From Acidovorax sp. Leaf78 (GTDB lineage Bacteria > Pseudomonadota > Gammaproteobacteria > Burkholderiales > Burkholderiaceae_C): DNA of 64,000 nucleotides. Where the stretch lies: positions 357,384 to 421,383 of the forward strand of contig NZ_LMLZ01000020.1 of assembly GCF_001422735.1 (NCBI RefSeq), read 5' to 3'. This document shows positions 46,163 through 55,049 of the stretch, one piece after another (position 1 is the first letter of the stretch; every line of letters begins with the position of its first letter). The notes beneath the pieces were generated by a model. It was not told where the DNA came from. It saw only the letters and a list, made by a program, of their open reading frames with translations, and did no database searches. Position numbers and translations under genes: made by a program.

Positions 46163-47860
46163 TCAGGTCTCCACGCAGACCCGATTGCGTCCCTGGCCTT
46201 TGGCTTCGTACAGAGCTGCATCGCCACGCCGCAGCATGTCGGCGCCATCGTCGTACAGGCCGTGCATGGTGGCCACGCCCGCACTCACGGTGATGTGGCC
46301 GACCACGGGGTCGTGCTGGTCGTCCATGGCGGTTACCAGCGCCTCGGCGATGGACCGCGCACCTGCCAGGTCGGTGTCGGGCAGCAGCGCCACAAACTCC
46401 TCGCCCCCCACCCGCGCCACCACGTCGGAATTGCGAAGGCGCAGCTCCAGCGTGCGGGCCAGGCGCCTCAGCACTTCGTCGCCGGCTTCGTGCCCGTAGG
46501 TGTCGTTGACGCGCTTGAAGTGGTCGACGTCGACGGTGATCAGGCTCAGCGGGCGGCCGCCGCGCCGCGCCAGCGCCAGTGCAAAAGCCATTTGCGTTTC
46601 GAACCCGCGGCGGTTGAGTAGGCCGGTGAGCGCATCGGTGCGGGCCTGCAGGTCCAGGGCGCGGTTTGCGGCTTCCAGCTCCAGCGTGCGCATGCGCACC
46701 TTTTCTTCCATGGCCTCGCGGGCGGTGAGCAAGTGGTGCGTCATGCGTCGCAACGCGCCCGAGAGCTTGCGCACCTCGCGGCTGCTGCGCGTCTGCGGGA
46801 TGCGGGTGCCGGGCGTTTCGGCCTCCACGGCCGTCGCGGCATCGGCCAGCGAATACAGGTCGTCGCTCAGCCGCCGCGCCGCGAGCCACGCCAGCACCGA
46901 TGCCACCATGGCGGCAGTGAGCCCGATGACCAGCGCCAGGCGCACGGTACGGCCTGCCTCGGCAAAGGCCAGCTCGACCGGCTCGCGGGCCACGACGCGC
47001 CAGCCCAGGTCGCTGGCCGTGTTGCGGGGCTTCATCGGGGCGATGGCGGTCAGGTACTCGCGCCCGTCCAGCCAGCGGACCACGGCGGGCTGCGTGCCGT
47101 CGCCCGCCCCTCCCCGGGCCGTGGGCGGGGGCTTGGGCAACTGCTGGCCGGCCGCCTGCAGGGCCTGGGTCTGGCCATCGGGGGCGTAGATGAGCTGCCC
47201 TGCACGGTCGAAGACGAAGAGTTCCAGGGCGGAATCCTCGGTGGGCGGCGGGGTGAGGCTTTCGATGACCTCGCCGGTCCACTCCCAGCTGCCGTGGATG
47301 CCCAGCACGCCCACGGTGGTGGGGCCGATGCGGATGGGCGCGGCGAAGTCCACGAACCGGTACGGCTCGCCCGACGCCTGGGGCGGCAGCAGTTTTTCGA
47401 GCAGTTTGGCGGGGTGCACGTCGCCCACATAGAGCTTGTCGATGCCGGCCTTGAACCAGGGGCGCTCCAGCACGCTCTGGTCAAGCAGCAGCCCTCCCGT
47501 CGCATTGCGCACCACGCCCTGCGCGTCGGCCACCCCGATCCACACGCTGTTGGGCTGCGCGGCCTGGCTGCGCGACAGCATGTGGTGGGCCTCCGGCGAG
47601 TCCAGTCCCTTGACCCAGACGACCTCGGCGGCGGCCAGCACTTCGGCTTCGCGGCTGCGGTCCAGCAAGCCATTGGCCAGCAGCTTGCCCGCGTTCTCGG
47701 CAACCATCATCAAGGAGGCGCCCGCATCGCGTTCGTTGCGCACCTTGATCAGCTCGCCGAAGCCCAGCGACAGCAAGGCAGCCAGCGCGACCACGATGGT
47801 GCCGAACACCAGCGCAATCTGCGAGCGCAGGCTGAGGTCCGAAAAGCGCCGCACCCTCAT
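46163..47860 (-). CDS. Membrane diguanylate cyclase (sensor-GGDEF)
   Basis: This 565-residue protein has helix 1 (about 15-37), a large periplasmic Cache-type sensor domain (about 40-310, containing RPWFKAGIDKLYVGDVHP), helix 2 (about 325-347), a HAMP-like linker and short coiled coil (EEKVRMRTLELEAANRALDLQ), and a C-terminal GGDEF domain. The active loop is GGEEF near 485, with an RxxD inhibitory site (RNSD) five residues before it, so product-inhibited cyclase activity is expected. The ATG overlaps the stop of the upstream ketimine reductase-like gene (ATGA), suggesting co-expression. The ligand is unknown. Confidence 0.92.
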   Translation of the reverse strand: MRVRRFSDLSLRSQIALVFGTIVVALAALLSLGFGELIKVRNERDAGASLMMVAENAGKLLANGLLDRSREAEVLAAAEVVWVKGLDSPEAHHMLSRSQAAQPNSVWIGVADAQGVVRNATGGLLLDQSVLERPWFKAGIDKLYVGDVHPAKLLEKLLPPQASGEPYRFVDFAAPIRIGPTTVGVLGIHGSWEWTGEVIESLTPPPTEDSALELFVFDRAGQLIYAPDGQTQALQAAGQQLPKPPPTARGGAGDGTQPAVVRWLDGREYLTAIAPMKPRNTASDLGWRVVAREPVELAFAEAGRTVRLALVIGLTAAMVASVLAWLAARRLSDDLYSLADAATAVEAETPGTRIPQTRSSREVRKLSGALRRMTHHLLTAREAMEEKVRMRTLELEAANRALDLQARTDALTGLLNRRGFETQMAFALALARRGGRPLSLITVDVDHFKRVNDTYGHEAGDEVLRRLARTLELRLRNSDVVARVGGEEFVALLPDTDLAGARSIAEALVTAMDDQHDPVVGHITVSAGVATMHGLYDDGADMLRRGDAALYEAKGQGRNRVCVET

Positions 47861-48852
47861 GGCGTGGCCCATTGGCGCGGCTCGGCGGTACCGACGGTAA
47901 CGGCCGCAGCGCCTGCGTGGTCGTGCGCACGCACCGCCAGCCGCGCCGCGGCCAGGTCCCACCCTGCCCAGCCGCAGCTCTTGAAGAGCACGGGGCCGGT
48001 GCGCTGGATGCGCGGGCCTTGCAGCACATCGCCCAAGGTGGGCAGGTCGGCCACGTCAATGCCCGCCTGCAGCAGGTCGCCCGCCTCGTGGCGCGCGTCG
48101 GGGGTGTCGACCACGATGTGGCCCTGCTGCGCAATGTGTCGGCACAGCGCGGGGGACAGCTCGGCCATGGTGGGGGTGTAGGCGCCCACGGCCGCCACGA
48201 AGGCATCGGCCAACGGCGGTGTGCCCAGCACCACGCTGTGCGCGGGGGTGCAGGTGACGATCAGCGGGCAGTGGCGCACCTCGGCCTCTGCATCGGCCAC
48301 CACGCGGGCCTTGGCGCCCAGGGTGCGGGCGTGCTGGGCCAGGGCTTCGGCGCTGGCCGCGCTGCGCGACGCCACGCGCACGTCCCGCACCCCGAGGCCC
48401 TGCACGAAGGCTTCGACATGCGCAAAGCCCTGCACGCCCGCGCCCACGACCAGCAACGGCCCCTGCGGCTCCTGCGCCAGGTGCCGTGCGGCCAGCAGCG
48501 ACGCTGCCGCCGTGCGGCGTGCGGTGATGGTGGGACCGTCGAGCACCAGGCGGCGCTCGCCCGTGGCCACGTCGAACACCACCACATCACCCTGGATGGT
48601 GGGGCGGGGCGTGCCCGCGTTGGCCGGGGTCAGGGTGATGAGCTTGGTCATGGCCACCCGGCTGTCGGTGGCGGGCATGACGAACAGCGTGCCGCCCAGG
48701 GGCAAGGGCAGCACGCTGCGGGCCGGCACCAGCACCGACGCATCCCGCAGCACGGCGGCGATCTCGTCGGCCAGCGCGGTCCAGGGCAGCAGCGCGGCAG
48801 TGGCGGCGGCGTCCAGCGTGCGGGAGGGCTCCGGGCGGTGCGAAGAAGGCAT
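47857..48852 (-). CDS. Ornithine cyclodeaminase/mu-crystallin family, likely pyrroline/piperideine-2-carboxylate reductase
   Basis: This 331-residue NAD(P)H-dependent protein of the OCD/mu-crystallin family has a substrate domain with VAMTKLITLTPAN and the QGDVVVFDVATGER strand, then a Rossmann fold with VVGAGVQGFAHVEAF near residue 135. In betaproteobacteria such proteins mostly reduce cyclic imines from hydroxyproline, proline or lysine breakdown rather than cyclise ornithine; this is family knowledge, not shown here. It is coupled by a 4-bp overlap to the GGDEF gene. The start at 48852 follows CCACCATG; the frame is open further upstream without homology. Confidence 0.82.
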   Translation of the reverse strand: MPSSHRPEPSRTLDAAATAALLPWTALADEIAAVLRDASVLVPARSVLPLPLGGTLFVMPATDSRVAMTKLITLTPANAGTPRPTIQGDVVVFDVATGERRLVLDGPTITARRTAAASLLAARHLAQEPQGPLLVVGAGVQGFAHVEAFVQGLGVRDVRVASRSAASAEALAQHARTLGAKARVVADAEAEVRHCPLIVTCTPAHSVVLGTPPLADAFVAAVGAYTPTMAELSPALCRHIAQQGHIVVDTPDARHEAGDLLQAGIDVADLPTLGDVLQGPRIQRTGPVLFKSCGWAGWDLAAARLAVRAHDHAGAAAVTVGTAEPRQWATP

Positions 48853-48957
48853 GGTGGAAATGTACACACGCCGCGGCGCACCGGGGGGCCGGGCAAGCCC
48901 CAGTTCAGGGGGCATTGGCCGGCGGGATCGCATTCGGCCCCGCGCCGCGGGTGGGAG

Positions 48958-49635
48958 TCAGTGCGTGGCGCCCGCTCCGAGCGCAATGTCTTCACGCGCC
49001 AACACGGCCGCCCACAGGGCCGCATGCAGGCCCCGCACCATGTCGCGCAGCGGAAGGTAGGGCGCGCCCTGCCCGGGCAGCCAGGGCACGTGGACGAATC
49101 CACCGCGCACGCCCTGGGGGCCCGCAGGGCGCGTGGCCAGCAGGTGCATCAGCCCGTACAGCACGTGGTTGCAGACAAAGGTGCCGGCCGTCTGCGACAC
49201 CTCGCAGGGCACGCCGGCGCGCTGCACGCCGCGCAGCATGGCCTTGACGGGCAGGCTGGCGAAATACGCGGCCGGCCCGCCGGGCACCACGGGCGTGTCG
49301 ACGGGCTGGGCGCCCATGTTGTCCGGGATGCGCGCGTCGTTGACGTTGATGCCCACCCGCTCGATGGAGAGTGCGGCCCGCCCGCCCGCCTGGCCCAGGC
49401 ACACCACCAGGGCAGGCTTGTGCGCGTCGATCAGCGCTCCCAAGTGGTGCAGCGACCGGCCAAACACCGTGGGCAACTGCACGGACACCACCCTGTGCCC
49501 GCCGATGCGCTGGCCATCCAGCGCCTGGGCGATGAGCCAGCTGGGGTTCAGCGCGTCGCCGCCGAAGGGGTCGAACCCGGTGAGCAGGATCACCGGCTCG
49601 GCGGGCGGCGCGTAGTGGGAGGCGTGGTGGTGCAT
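48958..49635 (-). CDS. pcp: Pyroglutamyl-peptidase I family cysteine peptidase
   Basis: This enzyme removes N-terminal pyroglutamate from peptides in the cytosol. The 225-residue protein begins VILLTGFDPFGGDALNPSWL. The catalytic triad shows as Glu in SIERVGINVNDARIPDN, Cys in TAGTFVCNHVLYGLMH and His in GGFVHVPWLP. An MHHHASHY start (49635) is used; an ATG at 49677 would add 14 residues rich in Arg and Pro, and neither has a good ribosome-binding site. It lies 105 bp upstream of the ketimine-reductase-like gene on the same strand. Confidence 0.9.
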   Translation of the reverse strand: MHHHASHYAPPAEPVILLTGFDPFGGDALNPSWLIAQALDGQRIGGHRVVSVQLPTVFGRSLHHLGALIDAHKPALVVCLGQAGGRAALSIERVGINVNDARIPDNMGAQPVDTPVVPGGPAAYFASLPVKAMLRGVQRAGVPCEVSQTAGTFVCNHVLYGLMHLLATRPAGPQGVRGGFVHVPWLPGQGAPYLPLRDMVRGLHAALWAAVLAREDIALGAGATH

Positions 49636-49757
49636 GGGGGGGTGCCTGCGCGGCGGGCGTGAAGCGAGGTGGGCCATCGTAATCTGCCCGGCGCCGCCCT
49701 TGTTGGCGCGTAACATGGCGCCCATGCCTTCCAGGGAGGAGGGCGCTGGAGACTGGC

Positions 49758-50648
49758 ATGAAGTGGGAAGGCAATCGCGAATCCGACAATGTGGAAGACC
49801 GCCGGGACGAGGGCGGTGGCGGCGGGGGCGGCTCGCCCATCTTTGGCGGGCGCAGCATCGGCATCGGCACCATCGTGATCGCCCTGGTGGGCGGCTGGGT
49901 GCTGGGCATCAACCCGCTGACGATTTTGGGGCTGCTGAGCGGCGGCTCTCCGGCGCAAGTGCAGCAGCAGCAACCGCAGGGCCCGGCGCACCGCCCGCCC
50001 GCGGACGACACCATGGCGCGCTTCGTGTCCACCGTGCTGGCCGACACCGAAGACGTGTGGCAGGCCGTGTTCCGCCAGGGCGGCGGCCAGTACCAGAACC
50101 CGCGCCTCGTGCTGTTTCGCGGTGCCACGCCCACGGCCTGCGGCACAGGCCAGGCGGCGATGGGGCCGTTCTACTGCCCCGCCGACCAGAAGGTCTACAT
50201 CGACCTGGGCTTTTATGAAACCCTGAAGAACCGGCTGGGTGCGCCCGGCGACTTTGCCCAGGCCTATGTCATTGCCCACGAGGTGGGCCACCACGTGCAG
50301 AACCAGCTGGGCATCAGCGCCAAGGTGGACCAGATGCGTGGCCGCGTGAGCAAGGCTGAGTACAACCAGCTGTCGGTGCGCCTGGAGCTGCAGGCCGACT
50401 GTTTTGCCGGCGTGTGGGCCCACCACGCACAAAACGCCCGCCAGATCCTGGAGAAGGGCGATGTGGAAGAGGCGATGAACGCGGCCGCCAAGATCGGCGA
50501 CGACGCGCTGCAGCGTTCCAGCGGCGGCGCCGTGGTGCCCGAGAGCTTCACCCACGGCACCAGTGCGCAGCGCCAGCGCTGGTTCAACAACGGCCTGCAG
50601 AACGGCAACGTGAAGGCGTGCGACACCTTCACGTCCCGCAGCCTGTAA
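49758..50648 (+). CDS. YpfJ family neutral zinc metallopeptidase
   Basis: This 296-residue membrane-anchored protein has a Gly-rich cytosolic head ([11 protein letters not shown]), one helix (about 36-60), a short Gln/Pro linker and a zinc-peptidase domain with [12 protein letters not shown] near residue 173. The downstream [14 protein letters not shown] is also conserved in the family. Its physiological substrate is not known. It is divergent from pcp, with GGAGG-type sequence before the ATG. Confidence 0.9.
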   Translation: MKWEGNRESDNVEDRRDEGGGGGGGSPIFGGRSIGIGTIVIALVGGWVLGINPLTILGLLSGGSPAQVQQQQPQGPAHRPPADDTMARFVSTVLADTEDVWQAVFRQGGGQYQNPRLVLFRGATPTACGTGQAAMGPFYCPADQKVYIDLGFYETLKNRLGAPGDFAQAYVIAHEVGHHVQNQLGISAKVDQMRGRVSKAEYNQLSVRLELQADCFAGVWAHHAQNARQILEKGDVEEAMNAAAKIGDDALQRSSGGAVVPESFTHGTSAQRQRWFNNGLQNGNVKACDTFTSRSL

Positions 50649-50737
50649 GGGCGGTGTGCCGCGGTAGTTTGTAGCAATTGCTGCCGCAGCCCCAAGACCG
50701 CCATCGTCGGCTCCATCGCAGCGGCAGCACCTCTCTC

Positions 50738-52954
50738 ATGCCATCCGTCCAGCAGTCACGGCCTGCGCCGCTTCAGACCCCATCGCCCACCGGCTGGAAC
50801 ACGCTGGAGCCCGAGGCGGCTGCGCCCCAGGCATCGGGCGCAGCGGCAGCCTGGTCTGCCGCTGCCGTCACCGTGCCGCATGCCGTGGGCCTGGGGCTGC
50901 TGGCCTTCGCTCCGCTGGCGGGGGACCATTCGCTGGCCGCGCTGGCCCTGTGGTCGGCGGCGCTGCCAGGCCTGCTGCTCACGCTGGTGGTGCCGCGCCC
51001 GGGTGTGGTCTATGCGCCCACCACGGTGGTGGCGCTGCTGTTTGCGGCCGTGCTGGCCACGGCCCATGGAGCGGCGCCGGAGCTGGGCCTGAGCGCGCGC
51101 CAGGTGCTGGCGGTGAGCGGGGCCACCGTGGCGCTGGCGTTTGTCTTTCAGTGGCTGCTGGGGGTGCTGCGGCTGGCATCTGTCGCGCGGTTCTTGCCGA
51201 TCTCGGTCACGCATGGTTTTGCGGCCGGCGTGGGCTTGTCGATGGTGGTGGGCCAGGTGCGCAACGGCTTTGGCGCCGGGGCCGCTGATGCGCTGTGGGA
51301 TGCGCGCACGCTCTGGCATGCGCTGGCGGCCCTGACCGTGGTGACGCTGGCCTGGGCGCTGCGCTGGCGCTGGCCGCGCGCGCCCGGGCTTTTGACGGCG
51401 GTTGCGCTGGTGGCACTGGCGGTGGCACTGGCGGGCGTGTGGGGCGCGGGGCTGGGCGATGTGTTCGCCCCCGCGGTGCAGGCCAGCGCGTTTGCCGGGC
51501 CGTTGTGGCCCGACTGGACGGGCATCCCCTGGGTGGCGCTGGCACAGCAGCACGGCTCGGCCCTGGTGGTGCTGGCGCTGCTCATGGCCCTGGTCAACAG
51601 CCTGGAGATCATGGTCTTCAACCAGGAGCTGGAGCTCGACCACGGCCTGCGCGGCAATGCCAACCAGGCCCTGCGCCGCGAGAGCCTGCTGGGCGTGCTG
51701 TGCGGCCTGGCGGGGATGATCCCTGCCTCCACCAGCGCTTCGCGCTCGCGCATCCTGCTGGCGCAGGCCGGGGGCTCGGGCGGCGCGCCGGGGCTGGCGA
51801 GCGGCCCGCGCTGGCATGCGGCCATCATGCTGGGCGTGGCGGTCACCGGGGCTTGGTGGCTGCACTGGGTGCCGATGGCGGGACTGGCGGGCGGCCTGGT
51901 GCTGGCGGGGCTGCTGCAGGTGCCCGCACTGATGTGGTCGCTGCGCTATGCCCGGCGCTCGCGCGTGACCTGGGCGCAGAGCTGGCAGGTGGCGCTGGTG
52001 TTTGCGGTGATGGGCGGCGTGGGTGCGCTGGTGGCCGGCCTGGTGGTGGCCACCTTCGTGCTGCTGCACGACTCGGCCGCCAAGGTGCTGCGGCATGTGC
52101 GGCTGGATGGCGAGCTGCGCTCGCGCCGGCTGCGGCGCGCGGGATCGGACAGCTGGCTCGTACCGCGCATGAACCAGGTGGCGGTGTTCGAGCTGCAGGG
52201 CGTGATGTCCTTCGGCGTGGCCGCCCACCTGGCCGAACAGGTGCGCATGCTGCTGCAGCCGCGCCACCGCTGGGTCATTCTGGATGCAGCGCGCGTGCCG
52301 GCCTGGGACAGCACGGCGCTGGCCCAACTGCGCGCGCTGGTGCGCGACCTGGCGCAGCAAGGCATCGCGGGCGCCGTGGCGGGGCTCGACCCGCTGGCGC
52401 GTGACCATGCGGGCGAGCACGTGCGCAGCTTTGCCGACCTGGACCGCGCGCTGGAATGGGCCGAGGCCGGCATCCTGCTGCAGCGGCCCCTCGACCAGCG
52501 CCCCGCCCACCCCGAGCGCGACCTGCTGGGCGAGATCGGCGAGGGCGTGGGCCCCGAGGCCGGCGCCGCGCTGCTGGCCCTGCTCGTGCCCGTGGCCGTG
52601 CCCGCCCGCAGCGTGGTCTTCAGCGCGGGCGACCACGACCGCGACCTGCTGGTGGTGCAGTCCGGCCACATCACGCTGGCCACGCAGTGGCCGCCCGAGA
52701 CGGGCCTGAGGCTCGCCACTGTCGGTCCGGGCATGGCGTTCGGCGACATGGCTTTCCTGAACGGTGCAGCACGCACGGCGAGCGCCGGGGCCGAGCGGCG
52801 GCCTGCGCAACTGGTGCGCCTGTCGCGCGACCAGTTCGACGCCTGGGCCCGGCTGTACCCCGAGGCGGCGCTCACGGTGATGAATAACCTCGCGATGATC
52901 GGGGCCCGCCGGCTGGCCGCGACCACACGCCAGCTGCGCGCCGTGCTGGAGTGA
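50738..52954 (+). CDS. SulP family anion transporter with STAS and cyclic-nucleotide-binding domains
   Basis: This 738-residue protein has a SulP/SLC26-type membrane domain of about 12-14 helices (about 40-460), a STAS domain (about 480-590; WVILDAARVPAWDSTALAQL) and a C-terminal cNMP-binding domain (about 610-725; RSVVFSAGDHDRDLLVVQSGHI and GMAFGDMAFLNGAARTASA). SulP proteins carry sulfate, bicarbonate or dicarboxylates; the substrate cannot be told here. The fused cNMP-type domain suggests gating or regulation by a nucleotide. It is followed by a palindromic repeat. Confidence 0.88.
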   Translation: MPSVQQSRPAPLQTPSPTGWNTLEPEAAAPQASGAAAAWSAAAVTVPHAVGLGLLAFAPLAGDHSLAALALWSAALPGLLLTLVVPRPGVVYAPTTVVALLFAAVLATAHGAAPELGLSARQVLAVSGATVALAFVFQWLLGVLRLASVARFLPISVTHGFAAGVGLSMVVGQVRNGFGAGAADALWDARTLWHALAALTVVTLAWALRWRWPRAPGLLTAVALVALAVALAGVWGAGLGDVFAPAVQASAFAGPLWPDWTGIPWVALAQQHGSALVVLALLMALVNSLEIMVFNQELELDHGLRGNANQALRRESLLGVLCGLAGMIPASTSASRSRILLAQAGGSGGAPGLASGPRWHAAIMLGVAVTGAWWLHWVPMAGLAGGLVLAGLLQVPALMWSLRYARRSRVTWAQSWQVALVFAVMGGVGALVAGLVVATFVLLHDSAAKVLRHVRLDGELRSRRLRRAGSDSWLVPRMNQVAVFELQGVMSFGVAAHLAEQVRMLLQPRHRWVILDAARVPAWDSTALAQLRALVRDLAQQGIAGAVAGLDPLARDHAGEHVRSFADLDRALEWAEAGILLQRPLDQRPAHPERDLLGEIGEGVGPEAGAALLALLVPVAVPARSVVFSAGDHDRDLLVVQSGHITLATQWPPETGLRLATVGPGMAFGDMAFLNGAARTASAGAERRPAQLVRLSRDQFDAWARLYPEAALTVMNNLAMIGARRLAATTRQLRAVLE

Positions 52955-52961
52955 TACATCG

Positions 52962-53022
52962 ATCAAAACTGCCGGTACCGCTTGATAGGTAAGCGCTGGC
53001 AGCTATATAAAACATAGCAAAT
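52962..53022. repeat. Palindromic repeat copy after the SulP gene
   Basis: ATCAAAACTGCCGGTACCGCTTG is followed by ATAGG, then TAAGCGCTGGCAGCTATAT. The right arm is nearly identical to the copy at 54936-54952 while the left arm is degenerate. It begins 7 bp after the SulP stop. Confidence 0.7.
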
Positions 53023-53115
53023 GCCGTTCTGGGCGACGGAAAGCGGGCCCGCTCGCACCCCATTCCTGCCTGAAAAATCGCTTTTTGGGCCACCAGTGCG
53101 ACAATAGAGGGCTGC

Positions 53116-53170
53116 GAGCCTGCTCATGACCTCGCGCGGCCCCCGACCGCGGAAGGTCATGAGCAGGTTC
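53116..53170. repeat. Large cruciform/hairpin upstream of rhlE
   Basis: CCTGCTCATGACCT (53119-53132) and its exact reverse complement AGGTCATGAGCAGG (53154-53167) flank a GC-rich loop. The loop can pair further through GCGG/CCGC, and three more outer pairs extend the stem to 17 bp. It lies about 185 bp before the rhlE start, so it may be in the 5' leader or be a protein-binding site. Confidence 0.7.
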
Positions 53171-53352
53171 TAGCGCAACGCCCAGTCAGGCCCTTGCCCA
53201 CGGCACCCCGCCCGTGGGAGGCCCGATCTGCGGCGTTGCAATCCTTGCGGTGGCGATGGTCACCGCTACGGTTTGCGCCTTGCGGCCCGCCCCGAACCCG
53301 GGGGTGTCACATTGCTCAGACATATTCAGCGTCGCCTTCCAACACGCTCTTA

Positions 53353-54864
53353 ATGACAAGTTCCTTTTCCAATCTTTCGCTGGCCGAGCCGCTGGCGCGT
53401 GCCGTGGCCGAAATGGGCTACGAATCCATGACGCCGATCCAGGAGCAGGCCATTCCGGTCGTGCTCACCGGGCAGGACGTGATGGGCGCCGCCCAGACCG
53501 GCACCGGCAAGACGGCCGCCTTCTCGCTGCCTCTGCTGCAGCGCCTGCTCAAGCACGAGAACAGCTCCACATCGCCTGCACGCCACCCCGTGCGCGCCTT
53601 GGTGCTGTTGCCCACGCGTGAGCTGGCCGACCAGGTGGCCCAGCAGATCGCGCTGTACGCCAAGCACACCAAGCTGCGCAGCACCGTGGTGTTCGGCGGC
53701 ATGGACATGAAGCCGCAGACCCTCGAGCTGAAAAAAGGCGTCGAAGTGCTGGTGGCCACGCCAGGCCGCCTGCTCGATCACATCGAGGCCAAGAACGCGG
53801 TGCTCAACCAGGTCGAGTACGTGGTGCTCGACGAGGCGGACCGCATGCTGGACATCGGCTTCTTGCCTGACCTGCAGCGCATCCTGTCGTACCTGCCCAA
53901 GCAGCGCACCACGCTGCTTTTTTCCGCCACGTTCTCGCCCGAGATCAAGCGCCTGGCCGGCAGCTATCTGCAAAACCCCATCACCATCGAAGTGGCTCGC
54001 CCCAACGAGACGGCGTCCACGGTGGAGCAGCGCTTCTACAGCGCCAACGACGACGACAAGCGCCGCGCGATCCACCAGGTCTTGAAGACCCGGGGCATCA
54101 AGCAGGCCTTCATCTTCGTGAACAGCAAGCTAGGCTGCGCACGCCTGGCCCGCAGCCTGGAGCGCGAAGGCCTCAAGACCGCCGCGCTGCACGGCGACAA
54201 GAGTCAGGACGAGCGCCTGAAGGCGCTGGAGGCCTTCAAGAAGGGTGAAGTCGACCTGCTGGTGTGTACCGATGTGGCCGCCCGCGGCCTGGACATCAAA
54301 GACGTGCCGGCGGTGTTCAACTTCGACGTGCCGTTCAACGCCGAAGACTATGTGCACCGTATCGGCCGCACCGGCCGTGCGGGCGCCTCGGGCCTGGCGG
54401 TGACGCTGGTGTCCGGCAGCGACACGCGCCTGGTGGCCGACATCGAGAAGCTGATCAAGAAGAAGATCGACCTCGAAGCGGTCGAGTACGACGAAGACCA
54501 GCCCCGCGGCCGCATCAACGATGGCCGCCGTGCCTGGCGTGAAGCCGGTGAAACGGGCGACGGCCGCGATGCGATCGCCGCTGCAGCGCCACGCCGTGAA
54601 CGCGAACGTGAGCGAGAGCGCGACCACCGTGGTGGCCGCGAAGGCCGCGAGCCGCGCGAGCAGCACCGCGGCTTTCGGCCCGCAGTGCCGTCGCGCGACC
54701 CGTTCTTCGAGAAGCCTTACGAAGCCAATGCAGCCGCCGACGCCGCCCCCGCCTGGGAGTCCGCCAAGTCGGCCCCGCGCAGCAGCGTGTCGGCCAACAT
54801 CAAGCCCAAGCGCAAGGTGGCCGCGCTGTTCAAAGCTGTGCAGCCGGAAGCTACGACGCAGTAA
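53353..54864 (+). CDS. rhlE: DEAD-box ATP-dependent RNA helicase (RhlE-like)
   Basis: DEAD-box helicases remodel RNA in ribosome assembly and mRNA decay. The 503-residue protein starts FSNLSLAEPLARAVAEMGY and shows the Q motif MTPIQEQAIP, AQTGTGKT near residue 47, PTRELADQV, TPGRLLD, DEADRMLD, SATF and HRIGRTGRAG. A basic, Arg/Glu-rich tail (about 405-445) and a KPKRKVAALF end are typical of the RhlE group. The start is set by homology; the longer open frame lies in the structured leader. A repeat hairpin after the stop probably terminates transcription. Confidence 0.92.
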   Translation: MTSSFSNLSLAEPLARAVAEMGYESMTPIQEQAIPVVLTGQDVMGAAQTGTGKTAAFSLPLLQRLLKHENSSTSPARHPVRALVLLPTRELADQVAQQIALYAKHTKLRSTVVFGGMDMKPQTLELKKGVEVLVATPGRLLDHIEAKNAVLNQVEYVVLDEADRMLDIGFLPDLQRILSYLPKQRTTLLFSATFSPEIKRLAGSYLQNPITIEVARPNETASTVEQRFYSANDDDKRRAIHQVLKTRGIKQAFIFVNSKLGCARLARSLEREGLKTAALHGDKSQDERLKALEAFKKGEVDLLVCTDVAARGLDIKDVPAVFNFDVPFNAEDYVHRIGRTGRAGASGLAVTLVSGSDTRLVADIEKLIKKKIDLEAVEYDEDQPRGRINDGRRAWREAGETGDGRDAIAAAAPRRERERERERDHRGGREGREPREQHRGFRPAVPSRDPFFEKPYEANAAADAAPAWESAKSAPRSSVSANIKPKRKVAALFKAVQPEATTQ

Positions 54865-54906
54865 GTCAGCATGTAGTCGCTGCGCCTGGTGATGCACCGG
54901 GTTGCT

Positions 54907-54960
54907 CAATAAAATAGCTGCCACCGCTTGGTACACAAGCGCTGGCAGCTATATTTTTTG
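54907..54960. repeat. Best palindromic repeat copy; bidirectional terminator-like hairpin
   Basis: The left arm ATAGCTGCCACCGCTTG (54914-54930), loop GTACA and right arm CAAGCGCTGGCAGCTAT (54936-54952) pair at 16 of 17 positions. Flanking AATAAA and TATTTTTTG supply A and T runs. It lies between the ends of rhlE (+) and apaH (-) and would terminate both. Confidence 0.85.
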
Positions 54961-55049
54961 TAGCGTCGATTTTGGGCACCCCACCTTTTGCCCTTCCTTT
55001 GCGCTCTTGTGCCCTTTGGGCTCTGTGCTCCCGAAGTGCAGCCCCGGGT

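Larger units (their letters stand above)
52955..53352. other. 398-bp intergenic region upstream of rhlE
   Basis: No coding frame with family similarity is seen. It contains a palindromic repeat after the SulP gene, a large cruciform at 53116-53170, and a GC-rich stretch (53225-53290) resembling the interior of the 163-bp element. It is probably the leader and promoter region of rhlE. Confidence 0.6.

Noticed and set aside
50661..50690. GTTTGTAGCAATTGCTGCCGC as another palindromic repeat copy
   Set aside because: It shares only a short GCTGC piece with the family and lacks the AAGCGCT arm.
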